Shown: positions 1 to 6,284, numbered from the stretch's first letter. The stretch is DNA of 12,589 nt from JANNHK01 sp034408875 (GCA_034408875.1 JAWXCJ010000256.1:1-12589), one strand, 5' to 3'. Numbers and translations are program-made. The notes: a model not told the origin generated them from the letters alone.

Positions 1-381
1 CAGCGTTTCGAGACATGCGAGCCCGTGTTCCAACGCGGCGATGTAGTTGACGACTTCTTGGATGTCGGCCGAGACCTTGCCGCCGCTCGATTCCGCTTCG
101 AAGACCTCGGAGAGGGTCGCCTGCGTCCCCTCGATCCGCGAGCTCGCGACGGCCTCGCGTCGTATGTAGGCGTTGACCAGAAGGTGCGGATTCGGTAGCA
201 ACCGTCCGGCACCGGCGAGTCGGCCGATGGCGCGGTCGGCATCGGACAGGCAGGCGACCGTGACGTCGTTCAGGCGTAACGAGCGGGGGAGGGGTGCCGG
301 GAAGAACGTGTAGAAGCCGTGCGGCCCGGCGGTCTTGCGGACCACGCCGTAGTCGGTTCGGGTGAAACGCGCTTTGTCCAC
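1..381 (-). CDS. Fic family protein (Fic_N region), 3' end outside window
   Basis: The first 127 residues of a protein that runs off the left edge. The N-terminus (KARFTRTDYGVVRK, then YTFFPAPLP) and the segment SSRIEGTQATLSEVFEAE at about residues 80-97 are typical of the Fic_N region that precedes a Fic domain. SSRIEG (80-85) fits the inhibitory-helix motif [S/T]xxxE[G/N], placed before the Fic core as in class II Fic proteins. Family knowledge: Fic enzymes usually transfer AMP to hydroxyl side chains of target proteins, and this motif restrains activity. The catalytic HxFx(D/E)GNGR motif would lie outside the window. The GTG at 381 is chosen because homologous sequence begins there. There is no Shine-Dalgarno, but a TACCGT hexamer lies exactly 7 nt upstream, so a leaderless transcript is likely. 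Inverted repeats at 404-451 probably control it. It could be a toxin-like or housekeeping Fic protein; the visible part cannot decide. Confidence 0.85.
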   Translation of the reverse strand, partial: MDKARFTRTDYGVVRKTAGPHGFYTFFPAPLPRSLRLNDVTVACLSDADRAIGRLAGAGRLLPNPHLLVNAYIRREAVASSRIEGTQATLSEVFEAESSGGKVSADIQEVVNYIAALEHGLACLETL

Positions 382-1133
382 GGCGTCGACGGTAGTCGAA
401 GGGCCAAGTAAAGGGGCGATTTACTTGGACCTCTTGTGGGGGGTCCAAGTATCCTTTGTTCGGCTTCGGGGTCACCGACGATCGTGGCCAGCCGCGGTTG
501 GCCAGAACAGTTCGACACTGGTCGGCGCGAATCCGGACACCGCGGTGGCCATGAGCAACCGGCGGAGCTCACGGTGACCGACGGGACAGTCCTCGGCGGA
601 GCGCCTGCGGATCGTCGGTGCCGATCTCTCGCCGAACCATGCTCCAACGGCCCCGAGGGAAGCGCACGCCCCACGCCGTGCAGGATCGCGCCCACGAGGA
701 AACACGTCACCGACTGGACGAAGAGGACCGCGGTCTGGACCAATACGACAACGCGCGCCGTCGTGCCGGTTGGCTTCGGCGGCGTCAGGAACATGTCGCT
801 GTTTGCGCCGGCGCGCGTCATGGCCGCGGCCCGGTCGGTCGTCTCGAGGAACTCGATCTCAGTCCACGACGTGCGCGCTTGCGCGGCCCGCCACCAGCGC
901 GTACGACCGTCGTGTGCGAGTTCAAGTGCTTCTTCGACGAAGTCGAACTGGGCGAGCTGGCGCAGGTGATAGCTGACGAGCGCGGGCGACTCGTCGACGA
1001 TGTCGCCGAGTGTCGACGCGGTCGCCGGACCTTCCATGCGCAGCAAGCCGAGGAGTTGCAGTCGCAGCGGATGCGTCAGCGCGCGCATCTGTCGAGCGCC
1101 GCGCTGCGTGATGTCAGGCCGAGTGGTGTCCAC
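270..1133 (-). CDS. ArsR-type winged-helix regulator with aberrant C-terminus
   Basis: Residues 1 to about 100 are a clear ArsR/HTH_20-type DNA-binding domain: RQMRALTHPLRLQLLGLL, then PATASTLGD, the recognition-helix segment SPALVSYHLRQLAQFDFVEE and a wing ending RTRWWRAA. Such proteins repress neighbouring genes. GTG at 1133 is the start, 9 bp after the stop of the 144-residue paralogue, so the two are probably co-transcribed. The rest is odd. The usual helical C-terminal region of such ~190-residue proteins is not recognisable. A hydrophobic run (VVVLVQTAVLFVQSVTCFLV) is followed by low-quality Arg/Pro/Ser-rich sequence. The open frame reaches 270, inside the Fic gene on the same strand in another frame. 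I trust only about 830-1133. The remainder may be an internal deletion or frameshift, or a decayed gene whose pieces lie in other minus frames (472-705). Confidence 0.6.
   Translation of the reverse strand: MDTTRPDITQRGARQMRALTHPLRLQLLGLLRMEGPATASTLGDIVDESPALVSYHLRQLAQFDFVEEALELAHDGRTRWWRAAQARTSWTEIEFLETTDRAAAMTRAGANSDMFLTPPKPTGTTARVVVLVQTAVLFVQSVTCFLVGAILHGVGRALPSGPLEHGSARDRHRRSAGAPPRTVPSVTVSSAGCSWPPRCPDSRRPVSNCSGQPRLATIVGDPEAEQRILGPPTRGPSKSPLYLALRLPSTPWTKRVSPEPTTAWSARPPGRTASTRSSRHPSPARYA
389..394 (-). promoter_or_regulatory. -10-like hexamer TACCGT, 7 nt before fic GTG
   Basis: On the minus strand TACCGT (394 to 389) matches TANNNT and is followed by exactly 7 nt before the GTG at 381, so transcription would begin at or next to the start codon. 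No good -35 is seen; that space is taken by the inverted repeats. Confidence 0.4.
404..451. promoter_or_regulatory. Operator-like cluster of three CCAAGTA half-sites upstream of fic
   Basis: CCAAGTAAA (404-412) and TTTACTTGG (420-428) form a perfect inverted repeat with a 7-nt centre. TACTTGGACC (422-431) and GGTCCAAGTA (442-451) form a second perfect 10-bp inverted repeat with a 10-nt centre. The middle half-site is shared. The cluster sits just upstream of the -10-like element of the Fic gene, where a repressor would block transcription. Autoregulation by Fic is inference: many Fic_N-Fic proteins end in a winged helix. Confidence 0.6.
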
Positions 1134-1142
1134 CCGCCGCGA

Positions 1143-1577
1143 TCACCCGAAGGGAATGTGGCGAAACATCTCTTTCGGAATCTGCGACGACGTGGAACGG
1201 AGGGCCGCATCGATGTCGTGACTCGGCCGTTGGGCCGGCGGTTCCCACCCGTCGAGGACCTGGCGACGCAGGTCGTCGGCGGCGTCGTGCGCGGCGGCGA
1301 ACCAGCGCTTGCGGCGTCGGGCACCCCAGCGGTGCGGGCGGGTGTCGGCGGGGCGGACCCCGACGTAGGTCGTCGAACCCGACCAGTGCGCCAGTTCGAT
1401 CTCGGCGTCGAAGCCCGCGATCCGGGTCCGGGCCTTCACACTTGTCTCGTCGTTGCGGGCCAGCGGCGCCCGCTCCCACCCAAGTTCGGCGGTCTCGCTG
1501 ATCACGGCCGGAAGCGGCGCGAGAATCCGGCGCTCGACGTACGTACTGAAATTCGGCGTCCCCAGGGGATTGTGCAT
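1143..1577 (-). CDS. Uncharacterised protein, paralogue A of a tandem triplet (144 aa)
   Basis: I do not recognise the family. The protein has no signal peptide, no membrane segment and no cysteine. Its core, residues 49-110, contains TRIAGFDAEIELAHW, then VRP, PHRWGARRRKRWF and an AAHDAADDLRR helix. It is clearly paralogous to the next gene upstream (about 1658-2068), with more than half of positions identical across this core. The two DNAs share an exact 21-bp run (1392-1412 versus 1862-1882). The ATG at 1577 is chosen because a good promoter lies just upstream and there is no convincing ribosome site, which suggests a leaderless transcript. The C-terminal tail after residue 111 is absent from the sister gene. 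The ArsR-type gene follows after 9 bp and is probably in the same transcript. Confidence 0.75.
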   Translation of the reverse strand: MHNPLGTPNFSTYVERRILAPLPAVISETAELGWERAPLARNDETSVKARTRIAGFDAEIELAHWSGSTTYVGVRPADTRPHRWGARRRKRWFAAAHDAADDLRRQVLDGWEPPAQRPSHDIDAALRSTSSQIPKEMFRHIPFG

Positions 1578-1583
1578 CCGTTC

Positions 1584-1612
1584 ACTATCGGCAGGAACCG
1601 GGAGGAGTTGAA
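1584..1612 (-). promoter_or_regulatory. Promoter of paralogue A: TTCAAC-N17-GATAGT
   Basis: On the minus strand a -35-like TTCAAC (1612-1607) is separated by 17 nt from a -10-like GATAGT (1589-1584). Six nt then lead to the ATG at 1577. This geometry predicts a transcript beginning at or beside the start codon and driving paralogue A and the ArsR-type gene. Confidence 0.5.
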
Positions 1613-1616
1613 CTAC

Positions 1617-1654
1617 CCCGGGCCGTCTATCGGGGGGACAACAGACGGCCCGGG
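1617..1654 (-). terminator. Hairpin after paralogue B (12-bp perfect stem)
   Basis: CCCGGGCCGTCT (1617-1628) and AGACGGCCCGGG (1643-1654) are perfect inverted repeats with a 14-nt loop. The structure starts 3 bp after the stop codon of paralogue B (1658-1660). It lacks a T-tract, as is common in high-GC actinobacteria. It separates paralogue B from the promoter of paralogue A. Confidence 0.65.
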
Positions 1655-1657
1655 TGT

Positions 1658-2068
1658 TCATCCGGCCTTCCGTGGCCTGTGCTCGGCGACCGCGTCGTCG
1701 GGCGGACGATCGGCGCGGCCGGCGAGCAGGTCGGCCCGCAGTGCGTCTGCGGCCGAATGTGCGCCCGTGTACCAGCGGCGTCTGCGGCGGGCGCTCCATC
1801 GGTGGGGCGCCCGGGCGGTGGGCCGCACGACGAGTTCGGTCGACGTCTCGGTCCACGGGGTCAGTTCGATCTCGGCGTCGAAATTCTCGATGCGGGTCGC
1901 GGCCCGCACGGTGGCGAGGTCGGCCCGGTTGAGGTAGCCGTGCTCGTCGCGCACCCACCGGTAGTCGGGTGCGGCGGCCACGGCCGCCATGAGCGGGAGC
2001 GGTACGCGCCGGGCGACGCCGAGGTGCGATCGGTCGGCCAGCACACAAAGGAGTGAGTCGTCGTGCAT
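1658..2068 (-). CDS. Uncharacterised protein, paralogue B of a tandem triplet (136 aa)
   Basis: Same unrecognised family as the genes at 1143-1577 and 2125-2544. The N-terminal part (RRVPLPLMAAVAAAPDYRW, residues 20-38) precedes the conserved core at 56-117, which contains TRIENFDAEIELTPW, STELVVRP, PHRWSARRRRRWY and an AHSAADALRADLL helix. The predicted pattern is two beta strands, a basic loop and one amphipathic helix. The protein looks soluble, and the Arg-rich loop ARRRRRW could contact nucleic acid or phosphate, though that is speculation. The ATG at 2068 is the only good start. It lies 56 bp after the stop of paralogue C, and there is no strong ribosome site. The hairpin just downstream suggests its transcript ends before paralogue A. 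The tail after residue 118 is Pro/Arg/Asp-rich and not shared. Confidence 0.75.
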   Translation of the reverse strand: MHDDSLLCVLADRSHLGVARRVPLPLMAAVAAAPDYRWVRDEHGYLNRADLATVRAATRIENFDAEIELTPWTETSTELVVRPTARAPHRWSARRRRRWYTGAHSAADALRADLLAGRADRPPDDAVAEHRPRKAG

Positions 2069-2124
2069 GGGTCCAGTGTGTCCAGCGCACGTTTCGGCGA
2101 CACACCGACTGTGAGAACCGTGGG

Positions 2125-2544
2125 TTACACCTGGGCGACACCCTCACGTGTCGCATGCCAGAGCATTTCCTCGGCCAGTTCGTCGATCGCGGCGCTCGCC
2201 AACGCGAAGAGCGCGGGCTTGCGGGCCGACCACCACGGATCGAGGTCGCCGCGGGGCCGCAGCACCAGGTCGGCCGATTCGGCGCTGCGCACCACGATCT
2301 CGACGGTCGCGAGGGTGACGGCGACGTGGGCCGGGTCGTACAGGCGCGCGCTCGACGTCCACGTCGGTCCCGCTTGTGACGAGACCATGACGGGCATGAA
2401 GTGAACGTCGAGTTCGATCGAGCCGCGATCGCCCAGCGTCCAGCACGTGTGCGTGGCCGCGACGTCGCGCCGCAGGTGCAACAACACGTTGTTCACCAAG
2501 GTTGCGTCGATGGGCAAAGCCCGCGTGACGCCCGCCGCATCCAT
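2125..2544 (-). CDS. Uncharacterised protein, divergent paralogue C of the triplet (139 aa)
   Basis: Similar to paralogues A and B in layout but more diverged. RALPIDATLVNNVLLHL (residues 8-24) matches the N-terminal part of B. The core about 80-128 reads VEIVVRSAESADLVLRPRG, then DPWWSARKPALF and a helix SAAIDELAEEML. These align with the EIEL..W..ST..VVRP, HRWSARRR and AADALRADLL elements. The basic loop of A and B is reduced here to SARK. The ATG at 2544 has a strong ribosome site GGAGGGG 8 nt upstream. The frame stays open far upstream, but that stretch is antisense to the acyl-CoA dehydrogenase and is not coding. The gene is divergent from that dehydrogenase, with 126 bp between the starts. 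No function is assigned. Confidence 0.65.
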   Translation of the reverse strand: MDAAGVTRALPIDATLVNNVLLHLRRDVAATHTCWTLGDRGSIELDVHFMPVMVSSQAGPTWTSSARLYDPAHVAVTLATVEIVVRSAESADLVLRPRGDLDPWWSARKPALFALASAAIDELAEEMLWHATREGVAQV

Positions 2545-2670
2545 GCGCGTCGCCCCTCCGTGGAAACCGTCCTCCAAGTGCCCAATAGTGATCGGTCGCC
2601 TGCCGGGCCCCCCTAAGCGACGTTTCTGAGCGCGCTTATACACTGCGCCGCTGACGCGGGGGAGAACCAG

Positions 2671-3876
2671 ATGTTCGAGTGGTCCGAAGAGCACAAGATG
2701 GTCAGGGACGCAGTCCGGGCCTTCGTCGACGCCGAGATCCGCCCCCACCGGGAGGAGCTCGAATACGGCGATATGCCCCCGTACGACCTGCTCCGCAAGC
2801 TGTACCGGACCTTCGGGATGGACGAAATGGCCCGCTCGTCGTTCGAGCGACGCATGTCCGGGTCGGCCCCGGGCTCCGGTGAAGGCGGCGGTGGCGGCGG
2901 GGCGGGCATGACGCTCCTGCCGATCGTCGAACTCTGCAAGTGCTCGCCGGGCATGGTCACCGCGATGGGCGTGTCGGTCGGCCTGACCGCCGCCGCGATC
3001 ATGGCCAAGGGCACCGACGAACAGAAGAAGCGTTGGGCCCTCGACGTGCTCACGCTCGACAAGATCGGCGCGTGGGCCATCACCGAACCCAACTCGGGTT
3101 CCGACGCGTTCGGCTCGATGCAGTCGACCGCGCGCCGTGACGGCGACGAGTACATCCTCAAGGGCTCGAAGACGTTCATCACGAACGGTCCCTACGCCGA
3201 CACGATCGTGTTCATCTGCAAGCTCGACGAAGGCAACCCGCCCGCCGAGCGCAAGGTCGTGCAGTTCGTGCTCGACAAGGGCATGCCCGGCCTCGAGCAG
3301 TCGAAACCGTTGCGCAAGATGGGTCTGCACTCGTCGCCGACGGGAATGCTGTTCCTCGACGACGTGCGTTGCGGCCGCGACCGCTTGCTCGGCGAGAGCG
3401 AAGAGGCATTCGGTGGGGGCGCAGGCCGCGAGGCGTCGAAGGCCACGTTCGTCATCGAGCGTTCCGGGGTCGCGGCAATGGCGCTCGGCATCATCGAGCG
3501 GTGCATGGAGCTGTGCATCCCGTACGCCAAGGAGCGCGTGCAGTTCGGCAAGCCGATCGGTGAGTTCCAGCTCATCCAGCTCAAGCTGGCCAAGATGGAA
3601 GTCGCGCGCCTCAATGTCGAGAACCTCGTGTTCCGGTTCCTCGAACAGGCGGCCGCGGGCAAGGTGATGAGCCTGAGCGAAGCATCGGCGATGAAGCTGT
3701 ACGCCGCCGGCGCCGCCACCGAAGTCGCACTGGAGGCAGTGCAACTGTTCGGTGGCAACGGGTACATGGCGGAGTACGAAGTCGAGCAACTGGCCCGCGA
3801 CGCCAAGGTCCTGCAGATCTACGCCGGCACCGACGAGATCCAGGTCGGCCAGATCGCCCGCTCGCTCCTCGCGTAG
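2671..3876 (+). CDS. Acyl-CoA dehydrogenase (FadE-like)
   Basis: A 401-residue flavoenzyme predicted to introduce an alpha-beta double bond in an acyl-CoA, passing electrons to an electron-transfer flavoprotein. The ACAD fold is seen in order: N-terminal helices (FEWSEEHKMVRDAVRAFVD), the FAD-binding signature AWAITEPNSGSD (134-145), the middle beta domain to about 240, and the C-terminal helical domain with RVQFGKPIGEFQ and QLFGGNGYMAEYEVE (358-372). The usual catalytic Glu of the YEGT motif is Ala here (IYAGTDEIQ, A385), while Glu263 in VIERSG sits where isovaleryl- and long-chain-type enzymes carry their base. The chain-length class may therefore be like those. A glycine-rich insert (GEGGGGGGAG) occupies 70-79. 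The ATG at 2671 has GGGGGAG upstream. The substrate is not predictable from this sequence. Confidence 0.93.
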   Translation: MFEWSEEHKMVRDAVRAFVDAEIRPHREELEYGDMPPYDLLRKLYRTFGMDEMARSSFERRMSGSAPGSGEGGGGGGAGMTLLPIVELCKCSPGMVTAMGVSVGLTAAAIMAKGTDEQKKRWALDVLTLDKIGAWAITEPNSGSDAFGSMQSTARRDGDEYILKGSKTFITNGPYADTIVFICKLDEGNPPAERKVVQFVLDKGMPGLEQSKPLRKMGLHSSPTGMLFLDDVRCGRDRLLGESEEAFGGGAGREASKATFVIERSGVAAMALGIIERCMELCIPYAKERVQFGKPIGEFQLIQLKLAKMEVARLNVENLVFRFLEQAAAGKVMSLSEASAMKLYAAGAATEVALEAVQLFGGNGYMAEYEVEQLARDAKVLQIYAGTDEIQVGQIARSLLA

Positions 3877-3887
3877 AGCCACCCCAT

Positions 3888-3940
3888 CCGAAATTGCGCC
3901 ATACGGCGACCGAAACGGTCGCCGTATGGCGCAATTTCGG
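3888..3940. terminator. Perfect 25-bp hairpin between convergent genes
   Basis: The arms 3888-3912 and 3916-3940 are exact reverse complements, with a 3-nt AAA loop. The structure starts 11 bp after the dehydrogenase stop codon and ends 1 bp before the TetR stop codon, so it probably terminates transcription from both sides. No T-tract is present. The sequence is less GC-rich than its surroundings (contains AAATTGCGCCATA). Confidence 0.8.
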
Positions 3941-3941
3941 C

Positions 3942-4571
3942 TCAGGTCGGCGGGCGGATGAGGGCTTCGATGATCTGCGCCAGGGGGGCGAGGGTGTCGA
4001 AGAGTTCAGGCGCGGCCGACTGATCGGGGTCGAGGGTGTGCAGCAGCTCGATGCCGAGGAAGAGTGCGGTGATGGCGTACGCCATCTGTTCGGCGGGCAC
4101 GACACCCGCGTACGGCGTGTCGGCGAGGGTGCGCTCGACCGCTTCTTCCACGAGCTTGCGCCACGGGGCGAACGCGGCCAACAGCCCCACCTTCAACTCG
4201 GGCGACGATGCCGAACCCGCGAGCAACTGGGTGAGCACGTTGAGGCCACCTTCTCCGACCTCCTCGGTGTGTAGCTCGCGCGCGACCGCGACGATCTCGG
4301 GGAGTGTCTTCACCTCGGCGAGCCGGCCGGCGTAGCGATCGGCGCGCTGCCGGCCTTCCCACGCGGCCGCGGCAACGAGCAGTTCGGTGACGCTGCCGAA
4401 GTGGTAGAAGATCAACGCCTGGTTGAAGTCGCCCTTGCGGGCGATGGCCCGGGCGCTCGCGTTCACGATGCCGTCTTCGCGCAACGTCGTGAGCGTCGCC
4501 TGGATGATGCGCGTGCGGGTGTCGTCGCGCGTAGCGCTGGACTGCGTGGTCAGGCGGGCCATTGCTTTCAT
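3942..4571 (-). CDS. TetR/AcrR family transcriptional regulator
   Basis: 209 residues. The N-terminal TetR DNA-binding domain spans about 18-66: TRTRIIQATLTTLREDG, then the helix-turn-helix with NASARAIARKGDFNQALIFYHFGSVTELL. YHFGS in the recognition region is close to the family's usual YYHFGSK. The remaining ~140 residues are the helical ligand-binding and dimerisation domain (LLAAFAPWRKLVEEAVE, then ITALFLGIELLHTL). The start at 4571 (MKAMARL) is 4 bp after the stop of the DCC gene. An ATG at 4562 is a possible alternative. This spacing makes it the last gene of an operon with the DCC protein and the membrane protein, which it may regulate. The ligand is unknown. Confidence 0.9.
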   Translation of the reverse strand: MKAMARLTTQSSATRDDTRTRIIQATLTTLREDGIVNASARAIARKGDFNQALIFYHFGSVTELLVAAAAWEGRQRADRYAGRLAEVKTLPEIVAVARELHTEEVGEGGLNVLTQLLAGSASSPELKVGLLAAFAPWRKLVEEAVERTLADTPYAGVVPAEQMAYAITALFLGIELLHTLDPDQSAAPELFDTLAPLAQIIEALIRPPT

Positions 4572-4575
4572 TCGA

Positions 4576-5097
4576 TCACGCGAACGCGGTGCCGCACGAC
4601 CAACACTTCCACGAGCCCGACCATGACTTCGCGCCGCACGCCGGGCAGGTGACGTCGGGGGCGTTGTATACGGCTCGCGCAGACTCGGGCTCCCGATGGT
4701 GGCAGCGCCCGTCGGGGCACTCCCCAACACTCCGACGAGGCGAGCCGACCATGGCGCCGATGCGCTTGCGGTTCGACGACACGACGTGGAAGAACCGCTC
4801 GGCCAGCGGCGCGAGGGTCCGGCCGCTGAGCCGGTACGACCAGGTGCGGTAGTGCAGCGTCGCCCACAGACACGTGAGAAACGCGGCTGGGCCCGCCCAG
4901 ACCGAACCGTCGTCGGAGACGACGACGAGCTCGGCGCCCAGCCACGGAACCTCGCCGTACCGCTCCCTTGCGGCCGGCGAACCGGCCGCAAGGAAGTCGA
5001 GCGGGACGTAGGTCGGCTCGTGCTCCAACCAGTGCCGACAGCGGCGGCACAGCGCGCACTGTTCGTCGTAGATGACAGTGAGCCGCTCGATTGTCAT
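4576..5097 (-). CDS. DCC family thiol-disulfide oxidoreductase with C-terminal zinc ribbon
   Basis: 173 residues. The N-terminal ~115 are a DCC (DUF393) domain: LTVIYDEQCALCRRC holds the redox Cys pair C14/C17 plus C20, followed by the family features WLEHE, YVPLDF and LGAELVVVSDDGSVWAGPAAFL. DCC proteins have a thioredoxin-like fold and are predicted to exchange thiols and disulfides. The C-terminus adds CPDGRCHH (127-134) and a zinc ribbon with CPAC (151-154) and CWSC (165-168), which is not part of the basic DCC domain and may bind zinc or a partner. The ATG at 5097 has GAGGGAG upstream, inside a leader repeat also found before the ArsC gene. It sits 53 bp after the membrane-protein gene and 4 bp before TetR, so the three form an operon. 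Confidence 0.85.
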   Translation of the reverse strand: MTIERLTVIYDEQCALCRRCRHWLEHEPTYVPLDFLAAGSPAARERYGEVPWLGAELVVVSDDGSVWAGPAAFLTCLWATLHYRTWSYRLSGRTLAPLAERFFHVVSSNRKRIGAMVGSPRRSVGECPDGRCHHREPESARAVYNAPDVTCPACGAKSWSGSWKCWSCGTAFA

Positions 5098-5145
5098 TTC
5101 TATGGCTCCCTCGCTGCGCCGTCCGTGGCTTTGCTGCGTCCGCAC
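5092..5145 (-). repeat. Leader repeat copy 1, upstream of the DCC gene
   Basis: Read on the minus strand, GTGCGGACGCAGCAAAG (5145-5129) and, nearer the gene, AGGGAGCCATAGAAATGAC are nearly the same as the two ends of the sequence before the ArsC gene (6273-6343). The copy fills the gap between the membrane-protein and DCC genes and carries the DCC ribosome-binding site and start codon. Confidence 0.55.
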
Positions 5146-5150
5146 GACGA

Positions 5151-5552
5151 TCAGCCCACGGTGACGGTGCGCTGCGGCACGACCGGCGGCGGCATGTGCT
5201 TCACCTCGTTGCGGTGGCGGAGCCGCCAGAACACGTACACGTTCACGAAGTGCACGGCCGCGAGGCTCAGGAGCAATACGCCGAGCTTCTGCATGATGAT
5301 CTCGATGGCTTCGGTCGCATCGGTTGGGTCGTTGCTCTTCAACAAGAACATGGCGTAGCCGAGGTTGATCATGAAGAACCCGGTGACGAGCAGGCGGTTG
5401 ACCGCGACGGCGATTTCCTTGCTGTCGAACACCTCTTCGAGGAACACCGCCCCGTTTCGGTAGAGCGTCTGTGCCAGCCACACCGTGAGGATCAGCGCGA
5501 TTGCGGCGTACGCGATGTACACCTGGACGAGGTACTGGCTCGAGGTCTCCAT
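5151..5552 (-). CDS. Small integral membrane protein (133 aa)
   Basis: Three hydrophobic helices are seen at about residues 8-30 (LVQVYIAYAAIALILTVWLA), 52-72 (RLLVTGFFMINLGYAMFLL) and 88-109 (KLGVLLLSLAAVHFVNVYVF). A soluble loop between the first two contains GAVFLEEVFDSKEIAVAVN, and a short Pro-rich tail follows. I do not recognise a functional family; the spacing resembles a conserved small membrane protein rather than a transporter. The start at 5552 has a strong ribosome site GGAGGTGG a few nt upstream. It is the first gene of the operon with the DCC oxidoreductase and the TetR regulator, so it might be the membrane partner or electron-flow component of the thiol protein (inference). 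Confidence 0.85.
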   Translation of the reverse strand: METSSQYLVQVYIAYAAIALILTVWLAQTLYRNGAVFLEEVFDSKEIAVAVNRLLVTGFFMINLGYAMFLLKSNDPTDATEAIEIIMQKLGVLLLSLAAVHFVNVYVFWRLRHRNEVKHMPPPVVPQRTVTVG

Positions 5553-5596
5553 TGACCCACCTCCGTGTTGAGCGAACGACTAAAGCATTTGCTCAA

Positions 5597-5626
5597 AGCG
5601 TATGCCCAATCCGTTCGGCCTGTCAA
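5597..5626 (-). promoter_or_regulatory. Promoter of the membrane protein-DCC-TetR operon
   Basis: On the minus strand a perfect TTGACA (5626-5621) is 18 nt from TACGCT (5602-5597). The predicted transcript would have a leader of about 40 nt carrying the GGAGGTGG ribosome site of the gene starting at 5552. The -35 overlaps the region just before the divergent aat gene, so the two directions may interfere. Confidence 0.55.
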
Positions 5627-5629
5627 TAT
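5624..5629 (+). promoter_or_regulatory. -10-like CAATAT, 7 nt before aat GTG
   Basis: CAATAT is followed by 7 nt and then the GTG at 5637, suggesting a leaderless aat transcript. No clear -35 is seen. It overlaps the -35 of the divergent operon. Confidence 0.3.
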
Positions 5630-5636
5630 TCCTGGC

Positions 5637-6284
5637 GTGCCGGTCGAGCCGCCGCCCTCTCGCTTCGAGTTCCCGCTGCCTCCGGCGGACGCCGACGACG
5701 TCATCGCGACCGGCGGCGACCTGGAGCCGGGGACGCTCCTCGCCGCGTACCGGGCCGGCCTGTTCCCGATGCGCCTCGAAGGCGAGCTGGCGTGGTGGTC
5801 GCCGGTCGAGCGGGGAATCGTCCCCCTCGCCGACGAGGGTGGGGGCGTGCGAGTGAGCCGTTCGTTGCGCCGGTCGATCGGGCGGTTCGAGATTCGCGTC
5901 GACACGACGTTCGAGGCCGTGATGCGCGGCTGCGCGGATCCCGAACGTCCGCACGGGTGGATCGACGACTCGTTCATCGACGCCTACGTCCGCATGTACG
6001 AGTTGGGGTGGGCGCACAGCGTGGAGACGTGGCGCGCCGGCGAACTCGTCGGGGGCCTGTACGGGTTGCGTATCGGGCGTTTCTTCGCGGGGGAGTCGAT
6101 GTTTCACCGGGCGACCGACGCATCGAAGGTGGCGCTGTGGGCGACGGCCGAACTGCTCCGTCTAGACGGCGCCGAGCTGTTCGACGTCCAATGGACAACG
6201 TCCCACTTGCGCTCGCTCGGCGCGATCGACGTCCCTCGTGCCGAGTACCTGAGACGATTAAGGTCGGCCGCCGTGCGGACGTAG
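5637..6284 (+). CDS. aat: Leucyl/phenylalanyl-tRNA--protein transferase
   Basis: 215 residues from the GTG at 5637. The enzyme moves Leu or Phe from aminoacyl-tRNA to the N-terminal Lys or Arg of proteins, creating N-degrons for ClpS/ClpAP-type degradation in the cytoplasm. Family marks are all present: SRFEFPLPPADADDVIATGG then DLEPGTLLAAYRAGLFPM (residues 8-45), WWSPVERGI, HGWIDDSFIDAY, and the core GGLYGLRIGRFFAGESMFH (139-157) followed by ASK. The DVQ triplet at 183-185 matches the catalytic Asp and nearby Gln of E. coli Aat, although the Asn a little further on in E. coli is Thr here. An in-frame GTG at 5565 would add 24 residues, but it would overlap the ribosome site of the divergent gene and adds no family sequence. 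Its last codons (VRT-stop) lie in the leader repeat before the ArsC gene. Confidence 0.94.
   Translation: MPVEPPPSRFEFPLPPADADDVIATGGDLEPGTLLAAYRAGLFPMRLEGELAWWSPVERGIVPLADEGGGVRVSRSLRRSIGRFEIRVDTTFEAVMRGCADPERPHGWIDDSFIDAYVRMYELGWAHSVETWRAGELVGGLYGLRIGRFFAGESMFHRATDASKVALWATAELLRLDGAELFDVQWTTSHLRSLGAIDVPRAEYLRRLRSAAVRT

Noticed and set aside
618..1937. 439-residue plus-strand open frame
   Set aside because: It covers the ArsR-type gene and two paralogues on the opposite strand. The Arg-rich composition and lack of motifs mark it as a shadow.
2545..3882. Long minus-strand frame continuous with paralogue C (585 residues in total)
   Set aside because: It is antisense to the well-supported acyl-CoA dehydrogenase, has no family motifs and is explained by high-GC codon bias. 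Only the part from 2544 down is kept.
5565..5636. N-terminal extension of Aat from GTG 5565
   Set aside because: It would overlap the ribosome site and leader of the divergent membrane-protein gene and adds no family sequence. Aat similarity begins at about 5657, just after the GTG at 5637.
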